Below are positions 1 through 8,942 of a stretch of DNA of 64,000 bases, piece after piece. Positions within the stretch are counted from its first letter, which is position 1, and each line of letters starts with the position of its first letter. Where the stretch lies: the NCBI GenBank assembly GCA_016297215.1, contig JAEDGZ010000003.1:1-64000 (forward strand). The letters are read 5' to 3'. This DNA comes from Paludibacteraceae bacterium (lineage in GTDB: Bacteria > Bacteroidota > Bacteroidia > Bacteroidales > Paludibacteraceae). The translations under genes and the position numbers were made by a program. The notes beneath the pieces are model-generated. The model searched no databases, was not told the DNA's origin, and saw only the letters and a list, made by a program, of their open reading frames with translations.

Positions 1-73
1 GGTGCCATAGCTCAGTTGGTAGAGCAAAGGACTGAAAATCCTTGTGTCACTGGTTCGATTCCCGTTGGCACCA
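1..73 (+). tRNA. tRNA-Phe (anticodon GAA)
   Basis: The cloverleaf is complete. The 7-bp acceptor stem pairs bases 1-7 with 66-72, the discriminator is A73, and the anticodon GAA lies at 34-36 in the loop CTGAAAA. The T-arm carries GGTTCGATTCC. The 3' CCA is not encoded, since the bases after A73 are CAT. Confidence 0.97.
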
Positions 74-83
74 CATAAGTAAT

Positions 84-111
84 AATTGCCTGACCAAACG
101 GTCAGGCAATT
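84..111 (+). terminator. Hairpin downstream of tRNA-Phe
   Basis: A perfect 12-bp stem (84-95 with 100-111) closes an AAAC loop. It lies 10 bases after the tRNA and is followed by an AT-rich stretch but not a long T run. It is probably the tRNA terminator or processing hairpin. Confidence 0.7.
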
Positions 112-158
112 ACTATTATATGTATTAGCAAATTAACCGCGGGATTTGCATTTATTCA

Positions 159-331
159 TTATCGGGTGATTACCGCGTGATTATCGGGTGATTATCGGGT
201 GATTATCGGGTGATTATCGGGTGATTATCGAGTGATTATCGGGTGATTAACGAGTGATTATCGAGTGATTATCGGGTGATTATCGGGTGATTAACGCGTG
301 ATTAACGCGTGATTATCGGGTGATTAACGAC
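159..331. repeat. 11-bp tandem repeat, about 15 copies
   Basis: About 15 to 16 head-to-tail copies of an 11-mer of the form GTGATTATCGG. Variation is confined mostly to the TATC/TAAC and GGG/GAG/GCG positions. The 11-base period is close to one helical turn, so every copy faces the same side of the DNA. It fills most of the gene-free stretch between tRNA-Phe and the end of the exported-protein gene at 412. No ORF or promoter is apparent in it. Confidence 0.9.
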
Positions 332-411
332 CATGCTCCGTATTACATTCTACTAAAAACGCGCAATAAAGCATTTCCTACACATACTACTTATACACCC
401 ATACAAGCGCC

Positions 412-1197
412 TCAAAACCGAACTGCCACCCCTACCCCATCTCCGGAGACTTGAACATTCAGGCTCACCTGCGAAGTCTCTTGTGGCGCAGAGATATGTT
501 GCTGTTCGAGGTAGCAGGCGTTATAGACCTCGTGGGAGTTCTTGCGGCGGTGCTGACCTACTGACAACATAGGGATAGACGCCACCGTCAGTGCACCACC
601 TGCCGCCATAAGGATAATACCGGCATACCTCATACCGGTACCGTAATAGAATTGCGGCTGGTTTGAATTTGCCTTACTCTCTAATACGACGCCCGCTCCC
701 CAAACGGGTGCACCGAGAACCAGCCCCGCCATGCCGGAGCCGAAGAAACGCCAACCCAGCGACCAGAGATGGTCGGCTTTCTGATAACTCTGCCACGCCT
801 CAGGGCAGTTGTTGGCAATGAAACGCAAATACGCATCCTCACTCAGTTTGGTAGTAACGCCCCCTGCGTTCAAGAAATAGTCGCCATCCTGCTTCGTGAT
901 AGCCCCCGGGAGAATAGGGTGCACCTCCAAGATAGGGTCTGTCTCAGGCTGCACACAGGGATTGCCGAAAACCAACACCTTACCGTTCTCCAGCAATATC
1001 GTTACCACATCCTCTTTCGAAATAGTGAAAAGACGGCTGTCGGGCACATCATATAACTTATAGGAAATTTCCTTATCCCCCACCTCTATCACCGTAGCGT
1101 TAATACGGTTAGCACCCGAGGTAACAATCACATCCTGCGCCCGAAGCATAGGCAACGTTAGCACAATACCTAACAGAAAAACAAAAATACGTTTCAT
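412..1197 (-). CDS. Exported hypothetical protein with two hydrophobic segments
   Basis: A 261-residue protein starting with a typical signal peptide (basic MKR, hydrophobic core, cleavage near LRA-Q at about residue 20). The next 50 residues form a beta-rich segment, including VIVTSGANRINATVIEVGDK, of the type seen at the start of many uncharacterised Bacteroidetes proteins. Two glycine-rich hydrophobic stretches follow at about 150-172 and 190-212, the second ending in a basic HRRKN. This suggests an envelope protein. It is a single gene with its own promoter at 1301-1331. I do not recognise a named family and assign no function. Confidence 0.8.
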   Translation of the reverse strand: MKRIFVFLLGIVLTLPMLRAQDVIVTSGANRINATVIEVGDKEISYKLYDVPDSRLFTISKEDVVTILLENGKVLVFGNPCVQPETDPILEVHPILPGAITKQDGDYFLNAGGVTTKLSEDAYLRFIANNCPEAWQSYQKADHLWSLGWRFFGSGMAGLVLGAPVWGAGVVLESKANSNQPQFYYGTGMRYAGIILMAAGGALTVASIPMLSVGQHRRKNSHEVYNACYLEQQHISAPQETSQVSLNVQVSGDGVGVAVRF

Positions 1198-1300
1198 AGC
1201 ACTCTTTTTGAATTAGTTTAACCATGATCTCTCCATTGCAACTCACCCGACACGCTGCACTTAGCACATTGGCAAGAACACATGCAATAGAAATTTCGTG

Positions 1301-1331
1301 CAAATATAACACAATTATTTGGAACGTGCAA
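1301..1331 (-). promoter_or_regulatory. Bacteroidetes-type promoter for the 412-1197 gene
   Basis: On the minus strand, TTG (1331-1329), 20 bases, then TATATTTG (1308-1301). This matches the -33 TTG and -7 TAnnTTTG consensus of the Bacteroidetes primary sigma factor. It lies about 100 bases upstream of the start codon. Confidence 0.7.
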
Positions 1332-1432
1332 CAATTTAGTGAATAAAATTATCATCATCGAATGAATATTATACTGCCAAATTATCTAAAAACGCAGCAA
1401 CTTATAGAAAACCACAAAAAATCGCAAATTTA

Positions 1433-1464
1433 TTTGCATATCTCAATAAAAAGCAGTACCTTTG
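1433..1464 (+). promoter_or_regulatory. Bacteroidetes-type promoter for pnp
   Basis: TTTG (1433-1436), 20 bases, TACCTTTG (1457-1464). Transcription should begin near 1470, giving a leader of about 60 bases before the pnp ATG. This position rules out the longer upstream reading of the pnp frame. Confidence 0.75.
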
Positions 1465-1530
1465 TGCCGACTTTTTGTGGTCTATAACAAACAGAGGTGC
1501 AAACGGCACCCAAAAACACTTTTTGAACCA

Positions 1531-3819
1531 ATGAATATAGTAAGAAAGGAGATTGCTCTCCCCGATGGGCGAGTCATCACACTGGAGACCGGCAAACTGG
1601 CGAAACAAGCCGACGGTGCAGTGATGGCGACGCTCGGCAACACCATGGTGCTTGCCACAGTATGCTCCGCAAAGGATGCAATGCCCGGTACGGATTTCAT
1701 GCCGCTGACCGTGGAGTACAAAGAGAAATTTGCTTCGGCAGGTCGTTTCCCCGGCGGTTTCACCCGCCGCGAAGGCAAAGCGTCGGATTATGAAATCCTG
1801 ATTGCCCGCCTCATCGACCGCGCCCTGCGCCCCCTCTTCCCCGCGAATTATCACGCGGACACTTTCGTAAACGTTACGCTCTATTCGGCTGACGGCATCG
1901 ACATGCCGGAGTCTATCGCCGGCTTGGCTGCCGGTGCCGCCTTGGCATGCTCGGACATCCCCTTCGAGGGTCCCGTGTCGGAGGTGCGCGTAGCGCGCGT
2001 GAACGGCGAGATGGTCATCAACCCGACTTTCGAGCAGTGCGAGAACGCTGACCTCGAACTCATGGTCGCTGCCACCTACGACAACATCATGATGGTGGAA
2101 GGCGAGATGAAAGAGGTGCCCGAGGCAGTGATGCTGGAGGCTATCCGCGCCGCACACGAGGCTATCAAGCCCCAGTGCCTCGCCCTCAACGAGATGATGG
2201 CGGCTTACGGCAAGACCGCGAAACGCGAGTACTGCCACGAGGTGAACGACGACGAGTTGCGCCAAGCCGTGCACGACTTCTCGTACACCCGCGCCTACGC
2301 GCAGGCGACCGCTGCCGACACCAACAAGCACCACCGCGAGGAGATGTTCGCGCAGATATGCGAGGACTTCAAGACCGAGAAAGCCGACTATATGGCTGCC
2401 CGCGCCGAGGCGCTGGGCTTGGAGGTAGAGGAGATAGCCGCAATGGTGGACCGCTACTACCACGATGTAGAGAAAGAGGCAATGCGCCGCGCCGTGCTCG
2501 ACGAGGGCAAGCGCCTCGACGGCCGTAAGACCACCGACATCCGCCCCATCTGGTGCGAGGTGAGCCCGCTGCCCGGACCTCACGGAAGCAGTATCTTCAC
2601 CCGCGGAGAGACCCAGTCGCTCTCTACCGTAACCCTCGGCACCAGCCGCGATGAGAAGATGATTGACGAGGCGCTCATCAAAGGCACCGACCGCTTCTTG
2701 CTCCATTATAACTTCCCGCCCTTCGCTACGGGCGAGGCGAAGCCCCAACGCGGCGTAGGTCGTCGCGAGATAGGACACGGCAACTTGGCTTGCCGCGCGC
2801 TGAAGAACATGATTCCCGCCGACTTCCCCTACAGCATCCGCGTGGTGAGCGACATCCTCGAGTCCAACGGCTCGTCGTCTATGGCGACCGTCTGCGCAGG
2901 CACACTCGCCCTCATGGACGCAGGTGTACCCATCAAGAAACCCGTCAGCGGTATTGCTATGGGACTTATCTCCGAATGCAAAGGTACGAAATACGCCATT
3001 TTGAGCGACATCCTCGGCGATGAAGACCACCTCGGCGACATGGACTTCAAGACCACAGGTACCCGCGACGGTCTGACCGCTTGCCAGATGGATATCAAGG
3101 TGGACGGACTTAGCTACGAGATACTGGAGAACGCGCTCGCGCAAGCACACCAAGCGCGTATGTACATCCTCGACAAGATTCTGGAGACCATGCCCGCTCC
3201 GCGTCCCGACCTCAAGCCCCACGCTCCGCGCATCGTTACCTTCATGATTCCGAAGGATATGATTGGTGCTGTCATTGGTCCGGGCGGTAAGATTATCCAA
3301 GGTATTCAAGCAGAGACCGGCGCTGTCGTTTCTATCGACGAGGTAGAGGAAGGCGGCCGCGTGGAGGTAGCCAGCAACAACGGCGCCGCTATGGAAGCCG
3401 CTGTGGCGAAAATCAAAGCCATCGTAGCCCTGCCCGAGGTAGGCGAAGAGTACGAGGCAACGGTGAAATCCATCATGCCCTACGGCTGCTTCGTAGAGTT
3501 CATGCCGGGCAAAGAAGGACTGCTCCATATCTCCGAAATCGATTGGAAACGCTACGAGACCATGGAGGAGACGGGTCTCCACGAGGGCGACAAGGTACGT
3601 ATCAAATTGCTCGAGGTGGATGAGAAAACCGGCAAGTTCCGTCTCAGCGCGAGAGCCCTGAAGCCCAAACCCGAAGGCTACGTAGAGCAGGACCGCGGTC
3701 AGCGACCGATGCGTGAAAACGGCGACCGCGGACCCCGCCCCGAGCGCAGAGGTCCCCGCCCCGAACGCCCCTTCCGCGGAGGTGATGCCGACGGCGCACG
3801 ACTCGACCGCAGACACTAA
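1531..3819 (+). CDS. pnp: Polyribonucleotide nucleotidyltransferase (PNPase)
   Basis: A 762-residue phosphorolytic 3'-5' exoribonuclease for mRNA decay, expected to act as a cytoplasmic trimer. The domains are in the usual order: first RNase PH domain from the N-terminus, helical linker, second RNase PH domain from about 322 (LDGRKTTDIRPI, with GVGRREIGHG near 410), KH domain from about 575 (IGAVIGPGGKII) and S1 domain at about 637-705 (GCFVEFMPGKEGLLHISEI). The tail is rich in Arg, Gly and Pro. I start at MNIVRKEI because the open frame upstream of it overlaps the promoter. It is monocistronic and followed by a terminator. Confidence 0.97.
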   Translation: MNIVRKEIALPDGRVITLETGKLAKQADGAVMATLGNTMVLATVCSAKDAMPGTDFMPLTVEYKEKFASAGRFPGGFTRREGKASDYEILIARLIDRALRPLFPANYHADTFVNVTLYSADGIDMPESIAGLAAGAALACSDIPFEGPVSEVRVARVNGEMVINPTFEQCENADLELMVAATYDNIMMVEGEMKEVPEAVMLEAIRAAHEAIKPQCLALNEMMAAYGKTAKREYCHEVNDDELRQAVHDFSYTRAYAQATAADTNKHHREEMFAQICEDFKTEKADYMAARAEALGLEVEEIAAMVDRYYHDVEKEAMRRAVLDEGKRLDGRKTTDIRPIWCEVSPLPGPHGSSIFTRGETQSLSTVTLGTSRDEKMIDEALIKGTDRFLLHYNFPPFATGEAKPQRGVGRREIGHGNLACRALKNMIPADFPYSIRVVSDILESNGSSSMATVCAGTLALMDAGVPIKKPVSGIAMGLISECKGTKYAILSDILGDEDHLGDMDFKTTGTRDGLTACQMDIKVDGLSYEILENALAQAHQARMYILDKILETMPAPRPDLKPHAPRIVTFMIPKDMIGAVIGPGGKIIQGIQAETGAVVSIDEVEEGGRVEVASNNGAAMEAAVAKIKAIVALPEVGEEYEATVKSIMPYGCFVEFMPGKEGLLHISEIDWKRYETMEETGLHEGDKVRIKLLEVDEKTGKFRLSARALKPKPEGYVEQDRGQRPMRENGDRGPRPERRGPRPERPFRGGDADGARLDRRH

Positions 3820-3839
3820 TCAATAGTTTATTCATAAGC

Positions 3840-3871
3840 AAAATCGGCTGCCCCTTCGGGTAGCCGATTTT
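3840..3871 (+). terminator. Intrinsic terminator after pnp
   Basis: A 10-bp stem, AAAATCGGCT with AGCCGATTTT, encloses an inner CCCC-TTCG-GGG hairpin and ends in T residues. It begins 20 bases after the pnp stop codon. Confidence 0.85.
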
Positions 3872-3876
3872 GTGTA

Positions 3877-4013
3877 GTCCGGGTGCGCAGGCGTCCACTG
3901 GGGACGCGGGCGTCTCGCCCGCGGAAAACTGTCCGGGTGCGCAGGCGTCCCCGCCTGCTAAAAGGGCAATCGTACAACCTCCATAGCAGGCGGGGACGCC
4001 TGCGCACCCAGAC
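3877..4013. repeat. REP cluster, including an inverted REP pair (REPIN)
   Basis: Three GC-rich palindromes lie between pnp and the next gene. The first is a composite joining the type I flank to a type II palindrome (GCGGGCG-TCT-CGCCCGC). Then a type I REP at about 3930-3959 and its inverted partner at about 3985-4013 bracket a spacer of roughly 26 bases. The type I core is GCAGGCG, a four-base loop GGGA or AGGA, then CGCCTGC, flanked by GCACCCGGAC. The same elements recur many times in this window. Confidence 0.85.
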
Positions 4014-4047
4014 ACACACAAGGGCGGCATGTGCCGCCCTTGTGTGT
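4014..4047 (-). terminator. Terminator-like hairpin, probably for the leftward gene at 4070
   Basis: A perfect 16-bp stem (4014-4029 with 4032-4047, GGGCGGCA with TGCCGCCC at its core). It sits 23 bases after the stop codon of the leftward gene. No long T run is present, so its efficiency is uncertain. Confidence 0.65.
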
Positions 4048-4069
4048 ATAGTTTCTATTGTCCTTCTAA

Positions 4070-7000
4070 TTACAGTTCCTTTCCTGCGGCAGTGTATGCT
4101 TTGCCGTCGCGGAGGATGTAGAGGTTACCGTCGATGAGCACTTTGCGGAGGCTCTTGCCTGCGGCGTCGGTCTGCTCGCAGCCGGTGCTAACCTCTTGGC
4201 GGGGCTGTATCTCCAGCGCGAAGCGCCCCTCGTAGGTGCCTGCGGTGAGGGCGGTCTGATAGTCGCCCAGCGCGAGGTTATGCACGGTGCCGTCCTCGAA
4301 GTCGGCGATGGAGACGTTCATGCCCTCGGTGCCGTCAGGCAGGGAGAAGGTGTAGAGCCCGTCTTGGTCTGCCACTACGCCCAGCGGGATGCTGATGGTC
4401 TGCGCCTCCTCTTGCAGCGGCTGCACGTTAGCGGCGCACTGGATGAGGTTCGTGCCGACGAGCGAGTAGAGATTCGTACCGTCGTTGAGGATCTTCGTCA
4501 TGTCGTAGTTGAGGTCGAAGTCGGTAGTTACGTTGCCTTCTTGCAAGCGGACGTAGGTGTGGTCGAGTTGCTGCTCTCCGCGGTTAAGCGTTAGGCGGAG
4601 GGTGTACTGCTCGGGAGCCGTACCCTCTTCCTCACCCTCGGCAGCCGGCGCGTAGCGACGCGGAGCCAAAGTGGGATGGTGCTTACCCGAAGCCTCTTTC
4701 TCTTGCCAGTCGATAGTACCTGCCCACTGCACAAGGTAGGAATACATACTCAGGAAATCTACCTCTTTGGTATTGCAGACTTTCCACTTGTTGTTTACTG
4801 CATCGTGGGCGTAGTAGAAACCGATGGTGTAGGTTGCCGTACCGCCTTGCGAGAGTTCAGTCGTTCTTTGCGTTGCCACCATAGGATTGCCAAACTGGTC
4901 GATGTTAGCCCATGTGGGGATACCAATGATGTTCCAGTTGGAATCGTAGATATAGCGTTCGTTGCGCTTGATGGTGCACTCGTGCTCCGGCACCAATACT
5001 TCAGTAGGTGCTTTGCCGTTGATAGAGTCGATAGGACCGGAGGACGGGAAGTAGATGTTCACGCTGGAGTTGTTGTGTTTGAACTGCTCTGTCAGAATCT
5101 TCTCATAATCGATTACCAGCACATATCCCATGCCTTTCTTCAGCACAACGCCCTTGGGGTTGGTGATATACTTCCAGTAGGTAGGCGAGTCTGCCCAGCA
5201 GCCATTCCGGGCACGCTCATCGCCGTCGTAGTACTGGATGATAAAGTCTTCGCCGTACTTACCGCAACCGAACACATCGCTCAGGTTGACATCGAAGGGG
5301 AACGATATCCAATAGCAGCCACGCTCCTTAGACGACTTGTCGCTATCATTGAGGTGGTCTTTGGTGAGGTTGAGCACGCAGTATGCCACGGTGATGTTGG
5401 TAACTTTGGTCTGGTTGGGTTTGAAGTTCAACTGTGCGGCTTCGCCTTGGTCTGTGCGGATAATCATCAGGTCGGCATTGATCACGTCATTAGAGGTGAT
5501 GGTATCTTTGTCGGGAATCCATGCGCAGATAAGGTGGTCGGTCTTGAAGTCGTAGATAACGCGGACGGTGTATCGGGTGTCTATTTTACCCTCGATGAGT
5601 TGTTCGGTGTTCTCGTCGGAGAAGTTGCCGTCGAGTCCGCGGAACCACGAGTAAGAGGTTGCACCGTTGTAGGGCACGGCACGCAGTTTGATGCGTGCTT
5701 TGGAATCGGCTTTCACATCCACACAATATACCCAGTTCTGTTGGTCATCAAGCTTGACCTCTTTAGCCGAGGTCTTTCCATCCATGTTGTAAATACCTGA
5801 TTCGCTGAGCAGGAAGAGGTTGAAGACGTTATCTTCCTTCCCTACGCCCGCTATGTACGCACGGTCGAGGGTGTTGTCGAAACTATTCCACATAAAGCGC
5901 ACATTAGCATTTTTATTATCCGTCAGTGTTCCGTGTGCGTCGGTGAAAGTGTTATGCGGCTCGTGGTCTTCTTGGGCGAGGGTGTCGCTCACACAGTTGG
6001 AGTAGTCGCAGGCAATGGTGTATTTTATGTTGCCTGCTTTCGACCAGTGGCAGTAGTAATAGTCAAAGCCGCGATAGACGCGCGAGTACTCGGTGTAGTA
6101 ACAATAGTTGGAGAGTTGCTTGTAGTTGTGCCAGCCTCCGTCGCTGGCATCGGTACGGATATAGTAGCGACCGGTGTAGGGACGGATAGCAGTCGGCTCT
6201 ATGGTCGCGCTGCCGTCTGCCTGCGTGATGATGAAGTTATAGACACCGTTGGTGGTGAGGGGTTCTTTGGTATTGATATTTTGTATCGTTACCCATTCCA
6301 TTGTGCTCTCCTTGAACTCTTGCAGCCATACCTCGCAGTCGTTGTCGTTATCAATGGTATCATACGACACATTTGTAGTGCCGGTTACCACTTTCTTATT
6401 CAATAGTTTAAGGCGAACGTGCATACTGACGGTGTCGAATATCGGTGCATCCTTAGTTGCCTCAGGGTGGTTCTTGATGATATGCGAGGGGTGGAACTTC
6501 TTGATAGTGCCACCGTTCTTCTCCACATATACCAGTCGATAGGAGTTGGTCAAAGAGACATCTTGGGTTATCCAAGTCTTCTTATTCGCGTAATCAATCC
6601 ATATACGTATGTTATCGCCGGAAGTACCTTTGTAATAGCAAACGGATTTATCGCCCCACCCGCTCACATCTTTATTCGCATCCACTTTGTCACCATTTGC
6701 TATAACCTCTGTGCCTTTAGGATGGGCACTCCAATCGGCAGCATACAACCCGCTATGTCCTTTCTGATACCGATAGCAATAATAGGTTGCTGTTGTTGTT
6801 ACATCCGCGTAGTATGCAGCGGAAACATTATCGTATTCCATTACGATATAATCATCCATTGCACCTGTATGAGCACCGTTATCACTTTCATTCGCATAAT
6901 ATAGTTTGCACTCATCTATGGTGGTTGAAGATGGGTAGGTAACGGTTAATTTATTAGTGGAGTACTCTATGGTGAATGTGTACTCGCCTTCGGTATTGAA

Positions 7001-8062
7001 CGTTATCTTTGGATTAGAGCATCCTTCGGTTGTTTGTTTGTATAATTGTATCGTGCTTGTTTGAGTAATAGAGGTATTACCTGTTGCATACCACCATGCT
7101 GCTTGCTCACCGGTATTATCACACGATTTCAATTGCCTTATACCAAATGCCTTTTCTGAAGATGATGTGGAAGAAACGGTATATGTACACGATGCTGTCT
7201 TACCATCTTCAGATTCATTAAATTTGATAGGATTATTCCAATTCAAAAATTCTGCGTGTAGGGCAAAGCAGGGATTGGAGGAGGAAGATGGGTAGGTAAC
7301 GGTTATTGTATTTTTTGCAGGATCCCATGTGAACTTATAATCACCTGCAATATCAGTCTGAATAGTAGCATTATTTCCCGCTTGCTCCAATACAGCCGAT
7401 GGGCTCTCTTTTGTGATATTTTTGTTTTTGAAGTCATCGCCACTCTGAGGAACTACGACAAACTCGTAAGACTTGTTTGCTTCTAGATTCTTGTAAGTAT
7501 AAGAATAAAGGTCACCACTTTTCGTAAAACCATGCGTATTCCAACCATCAAAAGATCCCTTAATCTGCTTAGGGATAGTTCCGCCGGCACTGCCGCCTTC
7601 GCCGCCTTCACTGCCGCCTTCACTGCCGCCGGAAGAACCATAAGTTGTGAGAGAGCCTGTTTTTCCATCCGAGTTAACTTTATAGCAGTTATTAGTTTTA
7701 CTACCTATTCGTTGTATCGTTAAATCGTTACTCCAATTAGCGACACTCGTTTTAACGACAATAATGTGATCTTCTATTGTAGTATTTTGATTAAACGTAA
7801 CTTTAATAATGGGAGCTATGCAATTTCCGAACTCATGAGAAGAAGTGCCATTTCGTGTAGCTGAACCTGAAACAATTTCTGCACTATACAGACTTCCTCT
7901 ATCCACAAAAATATTGCATCCAAAGGTTTGTCCTGTTATGGCAGACATGTCAATATAAAACACATCTCCCTGATTAAAAGTCCAAGCGGCAAACGCGGCG
8001 TGGCTTGCTCCGAGAAGGAGGAGGATGGTTACAAAAATGGATTTTAAGTTGAAATTTTTCAT
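4070..8062 (-). CDS. Large secreted multidomain protein with short C-terminal tail
   Basis: 1330 residues. The signal peptide (MKNFNLKSIF, hydrophobic core, cleavage near AFA-A) decides the start: the frame is open 52 codons further upstream, but that part translates REP DNA and is not credible. After a lectin-like N-terminal part comes a GGSEGG-type linker near 145-160. Two similar beta modules follow, each ending in a strand of the form TITVTYPSS or KLTVTYPSS, the first beginning IKGSFDGWNTHGF, which recalls carbohydrate-binding folds. The middle is repetitive and unrecognised. The last residues, KVLIDGNLYILRDGKAYT and a few more, match the short tail of three other secreted proteins in this window, suggesting type IX export. 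The carbohydrate-binding role is inference. Confidence 0.8.
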   Translation of the reverse strand: MKNFNLKSIFVTILLLLGASHAAFAAWTFNQGDVFYIDMSAITGQTFGCNIFVDRGSLYSAEIVSGSATRNGTSSHEFGNCIAPIIKVTFNQNTTIEDHIIVVKTSVANWSNDLTIQRIGSKTNNCYKVNSDGKTGSLTTYGSSGGSEGGSEGGEGGSAGGTIPKQIKGSFDGWNTHGFTKSGDLYSYTYKNLEANKSYEFVVVPQSGDDFKNKNITKESPSAVLEQAGNNATIQTDIAGDYKFTWDPAKNTITVTYPSSSSNPCFALHAEFLNWNNPIKFNESEDGKTASCTYTVSSTSSSEKAFGIRQLKSCDNTGEQAAWWYATGNTSITQTSTIQLYKQTTEGCSNPKITFNTEGEYTFTIEYSTNKLTVTYPSSTTIDECKLYYANESDNGAHTGAMDDYIVMEYDNVSAAYYADVTTTATYYCYRYQKGHSGLYAADWSAHPKGTEVIANGDKVDANKDVSGWGDKSVCYYKGTSGDNIRIWIDYANKKTWITQDVSLTNSYRLVYVEKNGGTIKKFHPSHIIKNHPEATKDAPIFDTVSMHVRLKLLNKKVVTGTTNVSYDTIDNDNDCEVWLQEFKESTMEWVTIQNINTKEPLTTNGVYNFIITQADGSATIEPTAIRPYTGRYYIRTDASDGGWHNYKQLSNYCYYTEYSRVYRGFDYYYCHWSKAGNIKYTIACDYSNCVSDTLAQEDHEPHNTFTDAHGTLTDNKNANVRFMWNSFDNTLDRAYIAGVGKEDNVFNLFLLSESGIYNMDGKTSAKEVKLDDQQNWVYCVDVKADSKARIKLRAVPYNGATSYSWFRGLDGNFSDENTEQLIEGKIDTRYTVRVIYDFKTDHLICAWIPDKDTITSNDVINADLMIIRTDQGEAAQLNFKPNQTKVTNITVAYCVLNLTKDHLNDSDKSSKERGCYWISFPFDVNLSDVFGCGKYGEDFIIQYYDGDERARNGCWADSPTYWKYITNPKGVVLKKGMGYVLVIDYEKILTEQFKHNNSSVNIYFPSSGPIDSINGKAPTEVLVPEHECTIKRNERYIYDSNWNIIGIPTWANIDQFGNPMVATQRTTELSQGGTATYTIGFYYAHDAVNNKWKVCNTKEVDFLSMYSYLVQWAGTIDWQEKEASGKHHPTLAPRRYAPAAEGEEEGTAPEQYTLRLTLNRGEQQLDHTYVRLQEGNVTTDFDLNYDMTKILNDGTNLYSLVGTNLIQCAANVQPLQEEAQTISIPLGVVADQDGLYTFSLPDGTEGMNVSIADFEDGTVHNLALGDYQTALTAGTYEGRFALEIQPRQEVSTGCEQTDAAGKSLRKVLIDGNLYILRDGKAYTAAGKEL

Positions 8063-8106
8063 AGGTTGTATGTTGTTTTTTGTAGTTACGTTGTTATTCG
8101 TTGGCT

Positions 8107-8202
8107 GTCCGGGTGCGCAGGCGTCCTCGCCTGCTGGGGGGTATCGATGAGTGTTCTTTTTCTTTCTTTTTTTAGCAGGCGGGGACGCCTGCGCACCCGG
8201 AC
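8107..8202. repeat. REPIN downstream of the RAYT gene
   Basis: Two type I REPs in inverted orientation (8107-8135 and 8175-8202) flank a spacer of about 39 bases. The outer ends are exact inverse complements (GTCCGGGTGCGCAGGCG and its complement). Remnants reading ACCCGGACGGCACCCGGAC continue to about 8225, directly before the RAYT stop codon. Confidence 0.88.
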
Positions 8203-8227
8203 AGTACCCGGACGGCACCCGGACGGG

Positions 8228-8827
8228 TTACCATTTCTGGTCGGCGTGGGATGACCATTGCCATTCCGGCAGACCTGCTTTGGTCGGGTTTCGGTCGATA
8301 TATCTGCACACGTCTTGATAGTGTTTCTCGTTACGTATATACCGATCATAATAGTCTTTCATCCAAAACACCCCTCTCCTACCCAATAACTTATTCGCCT
8401 CGTGCGCCGTGTATGAACGCCATTGCTGCACTATATCTACCACCTTGTTCTCGCCCAATAACTCCACCAACACATGCACATGATTGGGCATCACACACCA
8501 GCAATGGAGCAAATACTGTTTCTCGTCATTCTTCTTTAAGGTGTCTATCACCAGCCGCGCTATTCGTTCGTCTTTGAGGAAACACGCTCCGCGCCCGCTG
8601 TCCGCATATTCTTCTATCAGTTGGTTGAGTTGTATCCAACGCTCGGTGTCCTCTTGTTGTGCGAGAGTTGCTTTCTCTCTGCGCCATTGCTCCATCAACT
8701 CTGTTGGTACTGAATCGTGCAAGCGGAAAGTGATAAACTGCAAGCTGTGCAAATGCTCGTGCGGGAGGAATCCTCTGCTATGTCCTTGGTCAGTGGAGTA
8801 GGGTTTATGAGGCGTAGTGAAGGACAT
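8228..8827 (-). CDS. REP-associated tyrosine transposase (RAYT, Y1_Tnp family)
   Basis: 199 residues from the ATG at 8827 (228 if the in-frame ATG at 8914 is used). It shows the Y1 transposase hallmarks of the IS200/IS605-related RAYT branch. There is a HUH-type metal motif in CVMPNHVHVLVEL, a downstream helix with the candidate nucleophile tyrosine in the segment WMKDYYDRYIRNEKHY, and the family signature YIDRNPTKAGLPEW. RAYTs are single-copy domesticated transposases that recognise and nick REP palindromes. Here a REPIN lies directly downstream and five direct REPs lie directly upstream. No TnpB, insertion-sequence ends or target duplication are visible, which fits a RAYT rather than an active insertion sequence. 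Activity is inferred from the intact motifs. Confidence 0.88.
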   Translation of the reverse strand: MSFTTPHKPYSTDQGHSRGFLPHEHLHSLQFITFRLHDSVPTELMEQWRREKATLAQQEDTERWIQLNQLIEEYADSGRGACFLKDERIARLVIDTLKKNDEKQYLLHCWCVMPNHVHVLVELLGENKVVDIVQQWRSYTAHEANKLLGRRGVFWMKDYYDRYIRNEKHYQDVCRYIDRNPTKAGLPEWQWSSHADQKW

Positions 8828-8942
8828 AAGGGCGGTGTTTGTTGTGGGGTGGTGTTCGTGGGCTGCGTACCCGCCTGCTGTTTTTTGTTTCGGGGTGTCC
8901 GATGTGTATATCAATAATTATTCTTTTTCTTTTCTTTTTTTT

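Larger units (their letters stand above)
1198..1530. other. Divergent intergenic region
   Basis: This gene-free stretch separates the leftward exported-protein gene from pnp. It carries one promoter for each direction, listed separately, and is otherwise AT-rich with no further structure that I can see. Confidence 0.6.

Noticed and set aside
159..331. Replication-origin or plasmid iterons
   Set aside because: No initiator gene, DnaA boxes or partition genes are nearby, and the unit is too short and too degenerate for typical iterons.
1402..3816. 804-codon open frame antisense to pnp
   Set aside because: It is the complement of a highly conserved gene; its length results from codon bias on the other strand, and the translation resembles nothing.
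8228..8827. Active IS200/IS605 insertion sequence
   Set aside because: No TnpB, no insertion-sequence end hairpins with target-site logic, and the YIDRNPTKAG signature and REP context point to a RAYT.
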